Assembly: GCA_032128415.1 (NCBI GenBank)
Contig: JAQBGW010000096.1
Coordinates: 29,019-93,018, forward strand
Length of the DNA: 64,000 bases
Direction: 5' to 3'
Source: Ga0077527 sp032128415
Lineage (GTDB): Bacteria > Pseudomonadota > Gammaproteobacteria > Burkholderiales > SG8-41
The notes under the pieces were generated by a model. It made no database searches. It was not told where the DNA came from and saw only the letters and a program-made list of their open reading frames with translations. Within the stretch, counting starts at the first letter, position 1. Each line of letters starts with the position of its first letter. Shown piece by piece: positions 24,620 to 32,952 of the stretch. A program made the position numbers and the translations under genes.

Positions 24620-25300
24620 ATGAGTCAAGACGCACTCAAACAGGCGGCAGCAAAGGCAGCAGTGGCCCTGGTGCCGGCGGGCAGCATCGTCGGCGTCGGC
24701 ACCGGCTCGACGGTCAATTTTTTCATTGACGAACTGGCGCTCATCAAGAACCGCATCGACGGCGCCGTATCCAGTTCGGAGGCCAGCGCCAAACGCCTCA
24801 GGGCCGCCGGCATCGAAGTGCTGGAACTGAACAACGCGCGCGATCTCCCGGTGTATGTTGATGGCGCCGATGAGATAACGCGGCACCTGATGATGATCAA
24901 GGGCGGCGGTGGTGCGCTGACCCGCGAGAAAATCGTTGCCGCAGTGGCGCAGAAATTCATCTGCATCGCCGACACCTCGAAGCTGGTCGATGTGCTGGGG
25001 CGTTTCCCGCTGCCGGTGGAAGTCATTCCGATGGCACGCTCTTACGTAGCGCGCGAGATCGTCAAACTGGGCGGCCAACCGGAATGGCGGGCCAATTTCG
25101 TCACCGACAACGGCAATTTGATTCTTGATGTGCATAACCTGACCATCCTTGATCCAACGGCACTGGAAACGCGGCTGAACCAGATTACGGGGGTGGTCAC
25201 CAATGGTCTGTTCGCGCGTCGCGGCGCAGATGTGCTGTTGCTTGCCGGGAAGTCCGGCGTAGAAACGCTGCATCGGTCTTCCGCCACAAACCCGTCATAA
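24620..25300 (+). CDS. rpiA: Ribose-5-phosphate isomerase A
   Basis: Interconverts ribose 5-phosphate and ribulose 5-phosphate in the pentose phosphate pathway. It is 226 residues. Motifs: GVGTGSTVNFFIDEL (phosphate binding), YVDGADEI (catalytic Asp region) and KGGGGALTREKIV. ATG 24620 has GGAGCGAAAG directly upstream; the open frame reaches back 26 codons but without conserved sequence. It diverges from ilvA with a 131-base shared upstream region. Confidence 0.95.
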   Translation: MSQDALKQAAAKAAVALVPAGSIVGVGTGSTVNFFIDELALIKNRIDGAVSSSEASAKRLRAAGIEVLELNNARDLPVYVDGADEITRHLMMIKGGGGALTREKIVAAVAQKFICIADTSKLVDVLGRFPLPVEVIPMARSYVAREIVKLGGQPEWRANFVTDNGNLILDVHNLTILDPTALETRLNQITGVVTNGLFARRGADVLLLAGKSGVETLHRSSATNPS

Positions 25301-25430
25301 AGCGGCGCCGCACAAATACCCCTTGCGCACCATGGCAGTTCGTACGTGCGTGGTACACTGGCCCGCACATATGGGAGCCAATGTGCGATGAAACATTGCC
25401 TGACGGTAATGACCGCTGGAGTCTGCTGAG

Positions 25431-26948
25431 GTGGCCGACCAGTCCACCATTGCCGCCGTTGACCTCGGCTCCAACTCGTTTCATTGCCAGATCGCCCGCG
25501 TTGCCGATGATCATTTTATTCCCCTAGATTCTTTGCGCGAACCGGTGCGCCTCGGCGCCGGCCTGGGCAAAGACAAGAAACTCGACGAGGAATCGCAGGA
25601 TCGCGCATTGGCCTGCCTGGCGCGCTTCGGCGAACGATTGCGCGGCCTCGATCACCGCACGGTGCGCGCAGTAGGCACCAATACACTGCGCGTCGCCAAG
25701 AACGCCAAGCCATTCCTGAGAAAAGCACGCGCCGCGCTGGGCTTCCCGATCGAAGTCGTGGCCGGGCGCGAGGAAGCGCGCCTGATCTATCTGGGCGTAT
25801 CCCACAGCCTGCCGGCTTCGCGCGAAAAACGGCTGGTGGTCGACATCGGCGGCGGCTCCACCGAATGCATCATCGGCACCGGCTACAAGCCGCTCAAACT
25901 GGAAAGCCTGTTCATGGGCTGCGTGTCCTACAGCCTGCGTTTTTTCCGCGACGGCCGCATCACCAAGTCGGCGCTGAAGGAAGCCGAGCTCGCAGCACGC
26001 ACAGAACTTGAACCCATGGTCGGCAGCTATACCCGGGGCAACTGGCAACAGGCCGTCGGCTCGTCAGGCACCATACGCGCGATTGCCGAAATTCTGCAAC
26101 TGTCCGGCTATACCGACGGTCCGATCACACTGGCCGGACTCGACCGTCTGCGCAGCCAGTTGATCAAGGCCGGTGACATCGCAACCGCAGATCTGCCAGG
26201 ATTGCGTCCGGACCGGCTGCCGGTACTGATTGGCGGCATCGCCATTTTGTACGCGGTACTCGATGAACTGAACATCGACGCCATGACCCCCGCCACCGGC
26301 GCGATGCGCCAGGGCATTCTCTACGACATGCTGGGCCGTTTTCATAATCAGGACATGCGCGATGTCACCGTTGCCCAGTTCATGCAGCGCTACCACGTCG
26401 ATGAGCAGCAGGCCCGGCGTGTCGGCACCTGTGCTGCAGCACTTTATGAAAAACTGGCTGGTGACGCCGCCGATGAAGATGCGCCGCGACTGCTGGCATG
26501 GGCAGCCAAACTGCATGAAATCGGTATTCCGGTCGCCTACAGCGGCTATCACAAGCATTCGGCGTACATCATCAGCAACGCCGACATGCCCGGATTCTCG
26601 CGGGGGGAACAAGTGCGCCTCGCAGCGCTGGTGCTAAGCCACCGCCGCTCACTCAAGAAATCCCAGGAATCACTGCCTGACGAGGATGATCAGCCGATGA
26701 TTCTCGCCCTGCGTCTGGCCGTATTGTTGTGTCGTGCCCGGCGCGAAGCGCGGTTTCCTTCACTGGAGGTCAAGCTGCAGGAGAATCGCGTGCGGCTGGC
26801 CTTCGACGCAACGTGGCTTGAAGCCAACCCGCTGACCGCCACGGCGCTGCGCGAAGAAGTTGCCGAATGGGCACGCATCGGACAGGAATTGAAAATTCCC
26901 GGTCTCGACAGTATTGTGCTCGCACAGGAACCCGTACTGGCAGATTGA
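25431..26948 (+). CDS. ppx: Exopolyphosphatase / pppGpp phosphohydrolase (Ppx/GppA)
   Basis: Removes terminal phosphate from polyphosphate, and possibly from pppGpp. It is 505 residues in the Ppx/GppA actin-like fold: AAVDLGSNSFHCQIAR at the N-terminus, RAVGTNTLRVAKN, VVAGREEARLIYLGV, VVDIGGGSTECIIG and GSSGTIRAIAEIL. An HD-like C-terminal region (AAKLHEIGIPVAYSGYHKHSAYII) is as in Ppx proteins. The start is GTG 25431. It converges with the ppk1/CYTH-CHAD/sixA/ppk2 operon, so synthesis and breakdown of polyphosphate are encoded side by side. Confidence 0.93.
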   Translation: MADQSTIAAVDLGSNSFHCQIARVADDHFIPLDSLREPVRLGAGLGKDKKLDEESQDRALACLARFGERLRGLDHRTVRAVGTNTLRVAKNAKPFLRKARAALGFPIEVVAGREEARLIYLGVSHSLPASREKRLVVDIGGGSTECIIGTGYKPLKLESLFMGCVSYSLRFFRDGRITKSALKEAELAARTELEPMVGSYTRGNWQQAVGSSGTIRAIAEILQLSGYTDGPITLAGLDRLRSQLIKAGDIATADLPGLRPDRLPVLIGGIAILYAVLDELNIDAMTPATGAMRQGILYDMLGRFHNQDMRDVTVAQFMQRYHVDEQQARRVGTCAAALYEKLAGDAADEDAPRLLAWAAKLHEIGIPVAYSGYHKHSAYIISNADMPGFSRGEQVRLAALVLSHRRSLKKSQESLPDEDDQPMILALRLAVLLCRARREARFPSLEVKLQENRVRLAFDATWLEANPLTATALREEVAEWARIGQELKIPGLDSIVLAQEPVLAD

Positions 26949-26976
26949 ACTGCTGCAACCGCAGCAGTTATTTTTT
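26948..26976 (+). terminator. Terminator of ppx
   Basis: A 9-bp perfect stem AACTGCTGC / GCAGCAGTT with an AACC loop, followed by ATTTTTTC. It starts at the last base of ppx and overlaps the last codons of the convergent ppk2 gene. Confidence 0.8.
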
Positions 26977-28488
26977 CTTGCGTCTGTTCTTCCCGGGCTT
27001 TTCGATGCGTGCCAGCGCGCCTTCGACTGCTTCGGTCAGCGTGCGCAGCACCTTCACCCGTGCAAAATACTTGTTGTCGGCCTCGACCAGTGTCCACGGT
27101 GCAAGACCGGTCGAAGTGCGGTCAACCATGTCACAAACAGCCAATTCATAGGCGTCCCATTTTTTCCGGTTACGCCAGTCCTCATCAGTAATCTTGAAGC
27201 GCTTGAACGAAACCTTCTCGCGCTCCTTGAAGCGCCGGTACTGTTCTTCCTTGCTGGTAGTAAGCCAGAACTTCACTACCAACACATTGTGCTGCGTCAA
27301 TTGCTGCTCGAAATCGTTGATTTCCGAGTAAGCGCGCATCCAGTCGGGTTCCTTGCAGAACCCCTCAACACGCTCGACCAGCACGCGCCCGTACCAGGAA
27401 CGGTCGAAAATCACCAGCCTGCCGCGCCGCGGAATATGCCGCCAGAAACGCCACAGGTAGGGTTGTGCGCGCTCCTCCTCGGTCGGCGCCGCAACGGAAA
27501 TCGACTGATAACTCCGCGCGTCGAGCGCCCGGGTGACGCGGCGGATCGCGCCGCCCTTGCCGGCGGCGTCATTGCCTTCGAATACCGCAACTACCGACAT
27601 TTGCTTCAGACGCGGATCGCGAAACAGCACATTGATCCGTCCCTGCCAGTGTTCGAGTTGCTTCTCGTATGCCTTCTTCGACAGCGTCTGGTCGAGCCGC
27701 AGCGCGCGGATTACATTGAGTTTGTCGGCCGGCGGTAGCAGCGGCGGATTGCGATCAGGCAGACGCTCCACGGGTTTCTCGTCGAGCCGCTCGCGCTGCG
27801 CCGCGAGCAGTGTACGTCCCACCGTCAGGCTGCGATAGCGCGGGTCGGCGCCGGCCACCACCAGCCAAGGCGCCTCGCCGGTGCTGGTCTTGCGCACAAA
27901 AGGTTCGCACACCGCTTTGAAATCGTCATAGTGCTTGTACAGTTCCCAGTCTTTTTTGGTGACGCGCCAACTGGTTTCCGGATCCTTCTCGAGTTCGCGC
28001 AACCGTTTTTTCTGCTGCGGCTTGGACAGGTGAAACCAGAATTTCAGCAGCAGCACGCCTTCGTCCACGAGCATGCGCTCGAGCCGGAGAATCTCGCTGA
28101 TATGCTGGTCGAACTGCCCGGCGCTGATGCGTCCGCTGACCCGATCAACGATGGGCTGGGTATGCCAGGCGCCGAAGAAAACGCCGATCTTGCCCTTGGG
28201 CGGCAATGCCCGCCAGTAGCGCCAGGCACGCGGACGCTCGTTCTCTTCATCGGAAGGTTCGGCGAATCCGCATACCTCAATATGACGTGGATCCATCCAT
28301 TCATTGAGCAAATTGACTGTTTCGCCTTTGCCCGCACCCTCGACGCCCGCAATCAGGATCAATGTAGCAAATTTTCCATTCTGCTTCAGGTCGTATTGCG
28401 CGTTGAGCAGGGCATCGCGCAGCTTCGGCTCTTCGCGCCGGTACGCGGCCTTCTCGATGCGGTGGGAAAGGCTGGCTGATTCAAACAT
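26968..28488 (-). CDS. Two-domain PPK2: polyphosphate:AMP phosphotransferase
   Basis: 506 residues with two tandem PPK2 domains, the layout of the polyphosphate:AMP phosphotransferase (PAP, class II). Each half has a P-loop: GVEGAGKGETVNLL in the first and EGNDAAGKGGAIRRV in the second. The second half also has FDRSWYGRVLVERVEGF and KFWLTTSKEEQYRRFKER, the functional PPK2 signature; the first half is the more diverged, likely non-catalytic copy. ATG 28488 has GGAGGC just upstream. It is the last gene of the ppk1 operon, 8 bases after the sixA-like stop. The exact nucleotide substrate is by homology. Confidence 0.92.
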   Translation of the reverse strand: MFESASLSHRIEKAAYRREEPKLRDALLNAQYDLKQNGKFATLILIAGVEGAGKGETVNLLNEWMDPRHIEVCGFAEPSDEENERPRAWRYWRALPPKGKIGVFFGAWHTQPIVDRVSGRISAGQFDQHISEILRLERMLVDEGVLLLKFWFHLSKPQQKKRLRELEKDPETSWRVTKKDWELYKHYDDFKAVCEPFVRKTSTGEAPWLVVAGADPRYRSLTVGRTLLAAQRERLDEKPVERLPDRNPPLLPPADKLNVIRALRLDQTLSKKAYEKQLEHWQGRINVLFRDPRLKQMSVVAVFEGNDAAGKGGAIRRVTRALDARSYQSISVAAPTEEERAQPYLWRFWRHIPRRGRLVIFDRSWYGRVLVERVEGFCKEPDWMRAYSEINDFEQQLTQHNVLVVKFWLTTSKEEQYRRFKEREKVSFKRFKITDEDWRNRKKWDAYELAVCDMVDRTSTGLAPWTLVEADNKYFARVKVLRTLTEAVEGALARIEKPGKNRRKKK

Positions 28489-28496
28489 GGGGCCTC

Positions 28497-28940
28497 CTAC
28501 AAAATTGCCGGTGTCAGCACGGCGCGCACTTGCACGCCGCCATCCGCATCGCGTGCAATCCACCAGATTGCGCCTTTCTTGACACTCCAAGGCGCGGCCT
28601 CGCCGGTCAGCGCCAGCGCCACAACGGCACCCAGCGTCGGCTGATGGCCGACGACGACAAGGGTGCCGACACCATCGGGCCAACCCGCCGCCTTGAGCAC
28701 CTCGCCCGGCGTCGCGGCAGTCGATGCGGCTTTATCGATATGGACACTCCCGGTCAATGCCGCCGCGGTTTCGCGGGCGCGCAGCGCGGGGCTGACGATC
28801 ACCCGGTAGTCCGCGGGTAGGCGCGCAGTGAGCCAAGCCGCCATTTTTTTTGCCTGTTTGCGGCCCTTGGCGGTTAGTTGCCGTGCATCATCCGGCACCC
28901 CATCCTCCGCATCCGCATGCCGCCACAGAATCAGGTTCAT
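28497..28940 (-). CDS. sixA: SixA-like phosphohistidine phosphatase
   Basis: 147 residues of the histidine phosphatase (RHG) superfamily: LILWRHADAEDG with the RHA active-site motif, SPALRARETAAAL and VVVGHQPTLGAVVAL with the second catalytic His. The size matches SixA, which dephosphorylates phosphohistidine proteins such as the phosphotransferase NPr. ATG 28940 with GGGAAGG upstream is preferred over a start 15 codons earlier. It lies 2 bases after the CYTH-CHAD gene in the polyphosphate operon, which suggests the target could be a polyphosphate- or histidine-phosphate-linked protein here. Confidence 0.85.
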   Translation of the reverse strand: MNLILWRHADAEDGVPDDARQLTAKGRKQAKKMAAWLTARLPADYRVIVSPALRARETAAALTGSVHIDKAASTAATPGEVLKAAGWPDGVGTLVVVGHQPTLGAVVALALTGEAAPWSVKKGAIWWIARDADGGVQVRAVLTPAIL

Positions 28941-28942
28941 GT

Positions 28943-30466
28943 TCACCTTCCCCAGGGTTGGCGCGCCGCACAAAACCCACGCCATACCCGTTGCAGTTTC
29001 ATGCGCCGGGCTGCAGCTCGCGCCTGATGCCAGCCGCGCACGCTACGAACCGCAGCGCCGACATCCTGATCGGACATCGCGACCATCGTCGCTGCAAGCA
29101 ACGGCTCTACCGCGGCTGCGTCATTGATGACACCCAGTATATCTTGCAGCTTTGCCAGCCACGTACGCTGTACAGTCATCTTATTGATCTGGAACAAACC
29201 GGCAAAGAATTCAACCGCGTATCTGAGTTTTTTCACTGCAATACGCAACTGATGCAATTCAGCATCGGTGCATTGCTCAAGACGGCGGCCGCGCTTGATG
29301 ACGCGGGCATGAGCTGCAGCCAGCGTGCGCGCGGCATGAATCCGTGCCGGTTCATACCAGCCCGCGGAAGTGGCCGGCGGCAAGCCCGCCAACCAGCCCC
29401 CAAGCTGCAACAAGCAAGAATTATAACTATTTGTTTTTATTGATAATTTAGCGCTGCGCCGGGCTGTGGCACGACGTTGGTCACACACTTTCAAAAAGGC
29501 CGGCGCCAAAGAGGGCCTGGTTGAGACCGCCGCCATCGCCGGCAACGTTTCGCTCACCAGCATGTCCCAATTGCGCGCCGCCGCCAGGTCAGCCGAGATC
29601 GCGCGCAAGGTCGCCGCATGCCGCATGGCCGACTCCCCCAACGGTTCTCGAAACAGGCTTAACGCCGAACGCAGGCGGCGGATGCCGACGCGCATTTGGT
29701 GCAAATACTCCGGATTATCGGATTCGATCACGCCGCGCTCGTTGGCATGGATTTGCGCCAGCCCCGCTGCGGCAATCGCGTGGAATGCATCTCCCGTATT
29801 CATCTTTCGCGTCAACCTCACCAGCGATGCCTTTGCCGGGATCGCGATCTGCGGATTGAACAGGGCGTAACCGCGTTCCGCCTTGGAGCGGTGCTCCAGC
29901 GCCAGCGGTACCTGCTCCGCCAGCCTGTGCGCCAGATCGAACAACGCACTGACCGGACCGCCCTTCAACTCGAGCTCCAGTTCGCAGATCCGTTCACGGC
30001 GCCGCCCACTGCGGATCACGCCACGGTCAATGGCTGCTTCGATCAGCACACCGGGAACGGGTTCAAGCAGGCGCAATGTACGGGTAATCTCGGTATGCAA
30101 CACGGGCACCAGTGCCGCCGCAATTTTGCGCGACCGCAGGATTTTCGTGAGCGGATGCAACGGCAGCACCGAAACATCGGGGCGATCACTGCCTATCACA
30201 GTTTCTATTTCCAGCCGTGCATGCACGCCGGACTCGACCGTGCCGCCGCCTTTCACCGCCTGCAACCAGCGCCCACCTTCGCGGCGCACGCGCAGAGCAA
30301 GGCGATTTCGCCACAGGTGCAACGCCGGCGTATCAAAATAGGCGGCGACGAGTTGCTGTGTGCGCGTGCCTCGCGGCGAAGTCAGCACCGGGGAAGACAG
30401 TACTTCATGCAAACAGGACGGCGAAAAACGCAGCTTGAGTTCGGTTTCAGTCGCAACAGCGGTCAT
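28943..30466 (-). CDS. CYTH-CHAD domain protein (YgiF-like triphosphatase)
   Basis: 507 residues. The N-terminal CYTH domain starts ETELKLRF, the ExExK motif of triphosphate tunnel enzymes, with LALRVRREGGRWLQAVKGGG and ELELELKGG. The C-terminal CHAD domain (about 235-500) has conserved basic helices: YLHQMRVGIRRLRSALSLF and ELHQLRIAVKKLRYAVEFF. CYTH enzymes hydrolyse tripolyphosphate; CHAD domains bind polyphosphate. It overlaps the ppk1 stop by four bases (ATGA), so it is coupled to ppk1. A stretch in the CHAD part (SIKTNSYNS) is encoded by a copy of the AT-rich element seen elsewhere in this window. Confidence 0.9.
   Translation of the reverse strand: MTAVATETELKLRFSPSCLHEVLSSPVLTSPRGTRTQQLVAAYFDTPALHLWRNRLALRVRREGGRWLQAVKGGGTVESGVHARLEIETVIGSDRPDVSVLPLHPLTKILRSRKIAAALVPVLHTEITRTLRLLEPVPGVLIEAAIDRGVIRSGRRRERICELELELKGGPVSALFDLAHRLAEQVPLALEHRSKAERGYALFNPQIAIPAKASLVRLTRKMNTGDAFHAIAAAGLAQIHANERGVIESDNPEYLHQMRVGIRRLRSALSLFREPLGESAMRHAATLRAISADLAAARNWDMLVSETLPAMAAVSTRPSLAPAFLKVCDQRRATARRSAKLSIKTNSYNSCLLQLGGWLAGLPPATSAGWYEPARIHAARTLAAAHARVIKRGRRLEQCTDAELHQLRIAVKKLRYAVEFFAGLFQINKMTVQRTWLAKLQDILGVINDAAAVEPLLAATMVAMSDQDVGAAVRSVRGWHQARAAARRMKLQRVWRGFCAARQPWGR
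29421..29450 (-). repeat. Recurring AT-rich element inside the CHAD coding region
   Basis: TTATAACTATTTGTTTTTAT followed by TGATAATTTA on the plus strand. It is 27 of 30 identical to 57425-57454 although here it is translated (minus strand) as part of the CHAD domain. The local composition is far more AT-rich than the rest of the gene. Confidence 0.6.
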
Positions 30467-32574
30467 ATGCCGGTTTTTTGCGAGAGCAAATCCAGCAGAT
30501 GCTCCTGCGCACCAATAGGCTTGGCGCGACCGGGAGCCCGGCAGGCATAGTGGCCGTCTTCACCCATGATCCAGGCTCGTGTGTTGTCATCCAGATACGG
30601 ATGCAGTCCTTCGGCAATCACCCGGCGCTTGAGCGCGGCATCAAGTATTGGAAAGCAGACTTCCACACGACCGAAAAAATTGCGCCCCATCCAATCCGCA
30701 CTGGACAAATAAACACTCTCTGCACTGTCGTTATAAAAATAAAAAATGCGGGTATGTTCGAGAAAACGCCCGATGACCGAGCGCACCTGGATATTTTCTG
30801 ACATACCGGGCACGCCCGGACGCAGCGCGCACACGCCGCGCACAATCAAATCGATCTGCACCCCGGCCTGCGACGCCCGATACAGCGCGCCGATGACTTC
30901 TGGTTCGAGCAAAGCGTTCATCTTGGCGATGATCTGCCCTTTGCGTCCGGCGCGGGCATGTGTTGTCTCCTGCTCGATCGCCCGCAGCATTTCCTTGTGC
31001 AACGAGAACGGCGATTGCAGCAGGTGGCGCAGCCGTGTTGCGCGACCGAGTCCGGTCAACTGCATGAACACCTCGGACACGTCGTTGCCGATTTCCTCGT
31101 TGCAGGTAAACAAGCCGAAATCCGTGTAGAGGCGTGCCGTACGCGGATGATAGTTACCGGTAGACAGATGCACGTAGCGCCGCAGACCCTCGCCCTCGCG
31201 CCGCACCACCAGCAGCATCTTGGCATGGGTCTTGTGGCCGACCACGCCGTACACCACATGCGCGCCGATATCTTCCAGCCGCTGCGCCCAGTTAATATTG
31301 GCTTCCTCATCAAAACGCGCCATCAGTTCGAGCACTACGGTCACTTCCTTGCCGCTGCGCGCGGCACTGATCAGCACTTCCATCAATTCGGATTCAGCTC
31401 CGGTGCGGTATACCGTCATCTTGATTGCCGCCACCGCCGGATCGCGCGCCGCCTGCTGCAGAAACGCGATTACGGGCTGGAACGACTGATAGGGGTGATG
31501 CAGCAAAACGTCGCCGGTGCGCACCACGCCGAACAAGTCATCGAGCGACTGCATTCCGGGCAGCAGGCCCGGTCTGAATTGTGGAAACTTCAAATCCGGC
31601 CGGTCCACCCAGTCCGGAACGCTGATCACGCGCGCGAAGTTCACCTGGCCATCGACACGATACAGATCCGTCTCGTCGAGCTTGAATTGCATCAGCAGGA
31701 AGCTTGAAATATGCTGCGTACAACTATTGTCCAATTCCAGACGCACCTCATCGCCGAAATGGCGGTGCGGCAGCTCACCGCGCAGCGCGGTGCGCAGATC
31801 CTTGACTTCTTCCTCGTCCACGAACAGGTCGCTGTTGCGGGTCAGGCGAAACTGGTAGCAGCCCAGCACTTTCATGCCGCTGAACAACTCACCGACGTGC
31901 TCGTGCAGGATGGAGGACAAAAACACGAAGTCATACTCAACGCCCGCCACATCCTGCGGCAGACGAACCACCCGCGGCAGCACCCGCGGTGCCTGAACGA
32001 TGGCGATGCCCGAATTGCGACCGAAGGCGTCCTTGCCCTCCAGTTCAACGGCAAAATTCAGACTTTTGTTGAGAACCCGCGGAAACGGGTGTACCGGATC
32101 AAGCCCGATGGGCGTCAACACCGGCATCACTTCCCGCATGAAATAGCTCTTGACCCAATCGGCTTGCAGCGGAGTGAATTCACTGCGCCGCAGAAAGCGG
32201 ATGCCCTCCTGCTTCAGTCCGGGCAGAATTTCCTCATTCAGCAACTGGTACTGGCGGGCGACTAGTTCGCGGGCTTCCTGAGCCACCTGCCCGTAAACCT
32301 GATCGGGGCGCAACTGATCGGGATTGATCGACGAGGATCCGGCTTCAATCTCGGCATGAAGAGCGGCAACGCGAATCTCAAAAAATTCGTCCAGGTTGCT
32401 GCTGACGATGCACAGGAAGCGCAAGCGCTCCAGCAACGGATGGGTGCGATTCTCGGCCTGCGCCAGCACGCGGCGGTTGAACGACAGCAGACCGAGCTCG
32501 CGGTTGAGATAGAACTCCGGCGTAAAACCCGTCTTGCCGGGCTTGCGCCGGGGTTTGCGGGCGACTGCGTTCAT
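30463..32574 (-). CDS. ppk1: Polyphosphate kinase 1
   Basis: Polymerises the gamma-phosphate of ATP into polyphosphate and can run in reverse. It is 703 residues, normal length. Family motifs: FLCIVSSNLDEFFEIRV near the N-terminus, KMTVYRTGAESELMEVLISAA, the HxK phospholipase-D-like motif GHKTHAKMLLV that carries the phosphorylated His, YVHLSTGNYHPRTARLYTD and SSADWMGRNFFGRVE. First gene of the operon ppk1, CYTH-CHAD, sixA-like, ppk2, all overlapping or within 8 bases. Confidence 0.96.
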   Translation of the reverse strand: MNAVARKPRRKPGKTGFTPEFYLNRELGLLSFNRRVLAQAENRTHPLLERLRFLCIVSSNLDEFFEIRVAALHAEIEAGSSSINPDQLRPDQVYGQVAQEARELVARQYQLLNEEILPGLKQEGIRFLRRSEFTPLQADWVKSYFMREVMPVLTPIGLDPVHPFPRVLNKSLNFAVELEGKDAFGRNSGIAIVQAPRVLPRVVRLPQDVAGVEYDFVFLSSILHEHVGELFSGMKVLGCYQFRLTRNSDLFVDEEEVKDLRTALRGELPHRHFGDEVRLELDNSCTQHISSFLLMQFKLDETDLYRVDGQVNFARVISVPDWVDRPDLKFPQFRPGLLPGMQSLDDLFGVVRTGDVLLHHPYQSFQPVIAFLQQAARDPAVAAIKMTVYRTGAESELMEVLISAARSGKEVTVVLELMARFDEEANINWAQRLEDIGAHVVYGVVGHKTHAKMLLVVRREGEGLRRYVHLSTGNYHPRTARLYTDFGLFTCNEEIGNDVSEVFMQLTGLGRATRLRHLLQSPFSLHKEMLRAIEQETTHARAGRKGQIIAKMNALLEPEVIGALYRASQAGVQIDLIVRGVCALRPGVPGMSENIQVRSVIGRFLEHTRIFYFYNDSAESVYLSSADWMGRNFFGRVEVCFPILDAALKRRVIAEGLHPYLDDNTRAWIMGEDGHYACRAPGRAKPIGAQEHLLDLLSQKTGI

Positions 32575-32610
32575 TGTGCAGAGGGCAGGACTGCGCCCCG
32601 CTCCTTGAAA

Positions 32611-32886
32611 TCAGGTTTTTGAAGGGGGCACGTAACCGGCTGCGGCATCGGCGCCACTGCCGAAAAAATGCTTTTCCATCTGTTGTGAGAGGTAGTCACG
32701 GGCTTTCTTGTCCGCCAGATTGAGCCGGTTTTCGTTGACCAGCATTTTTTGCTGTTCCAGCCATTGTTTCCAGGCCTCTTTCGACACACTCTCGAACACC
32801 CGCTTGCCCAGTTCCCCGGGATACGGAGGAAAATCGAGCCCCTCGGCTTCGCGCTTCAGTTTTACACACAAGACCTGTCGCGCCAT
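32611..32886 (-). CDS. yggX: Probable Fe(2+)-trafficking protein YggX
   Basis: 91 residues. It begins MARQVLCVKLKREAEGLDFPPYPGELGKRVFESVSKEAWKQW in outline, the YggX pattern, with the single conserved Cys near position 7 and QQKMLVNENRLNLADKKARDYL after it. YggX protects iron-sulfur clusters from oxidation in gammaproteobacteria. ATG 32886 with GTGGAGAATC upstream is preferred to one five codons earlier. It lies between argA and ppk1 on the same strand. Confidence 0.92.
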   Translation of the reverse strand: MARQVLCVKLKREAEGLDFPPYPGELGKRVFESVSKEAWKQWLEQQKMLVNENRLNLADKKARDYLSQQMEKHFFGSGADAAAGYVPPSKT

Positions 32887-32952
32887 GTTGATTCTCCACA
32901 ATAAAACATCAGATTAAGGAATTGTTACAGCCGGCGGGTTACGAACGCCACT

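Noticed and set aside
24489..24635. 49-codon N-terminal extension of ilvA
   Set aside because: It would overlap the rpiA start region and is not conserved. GTG 24488 has a good Shine-Dalgarno and gives the normal length.
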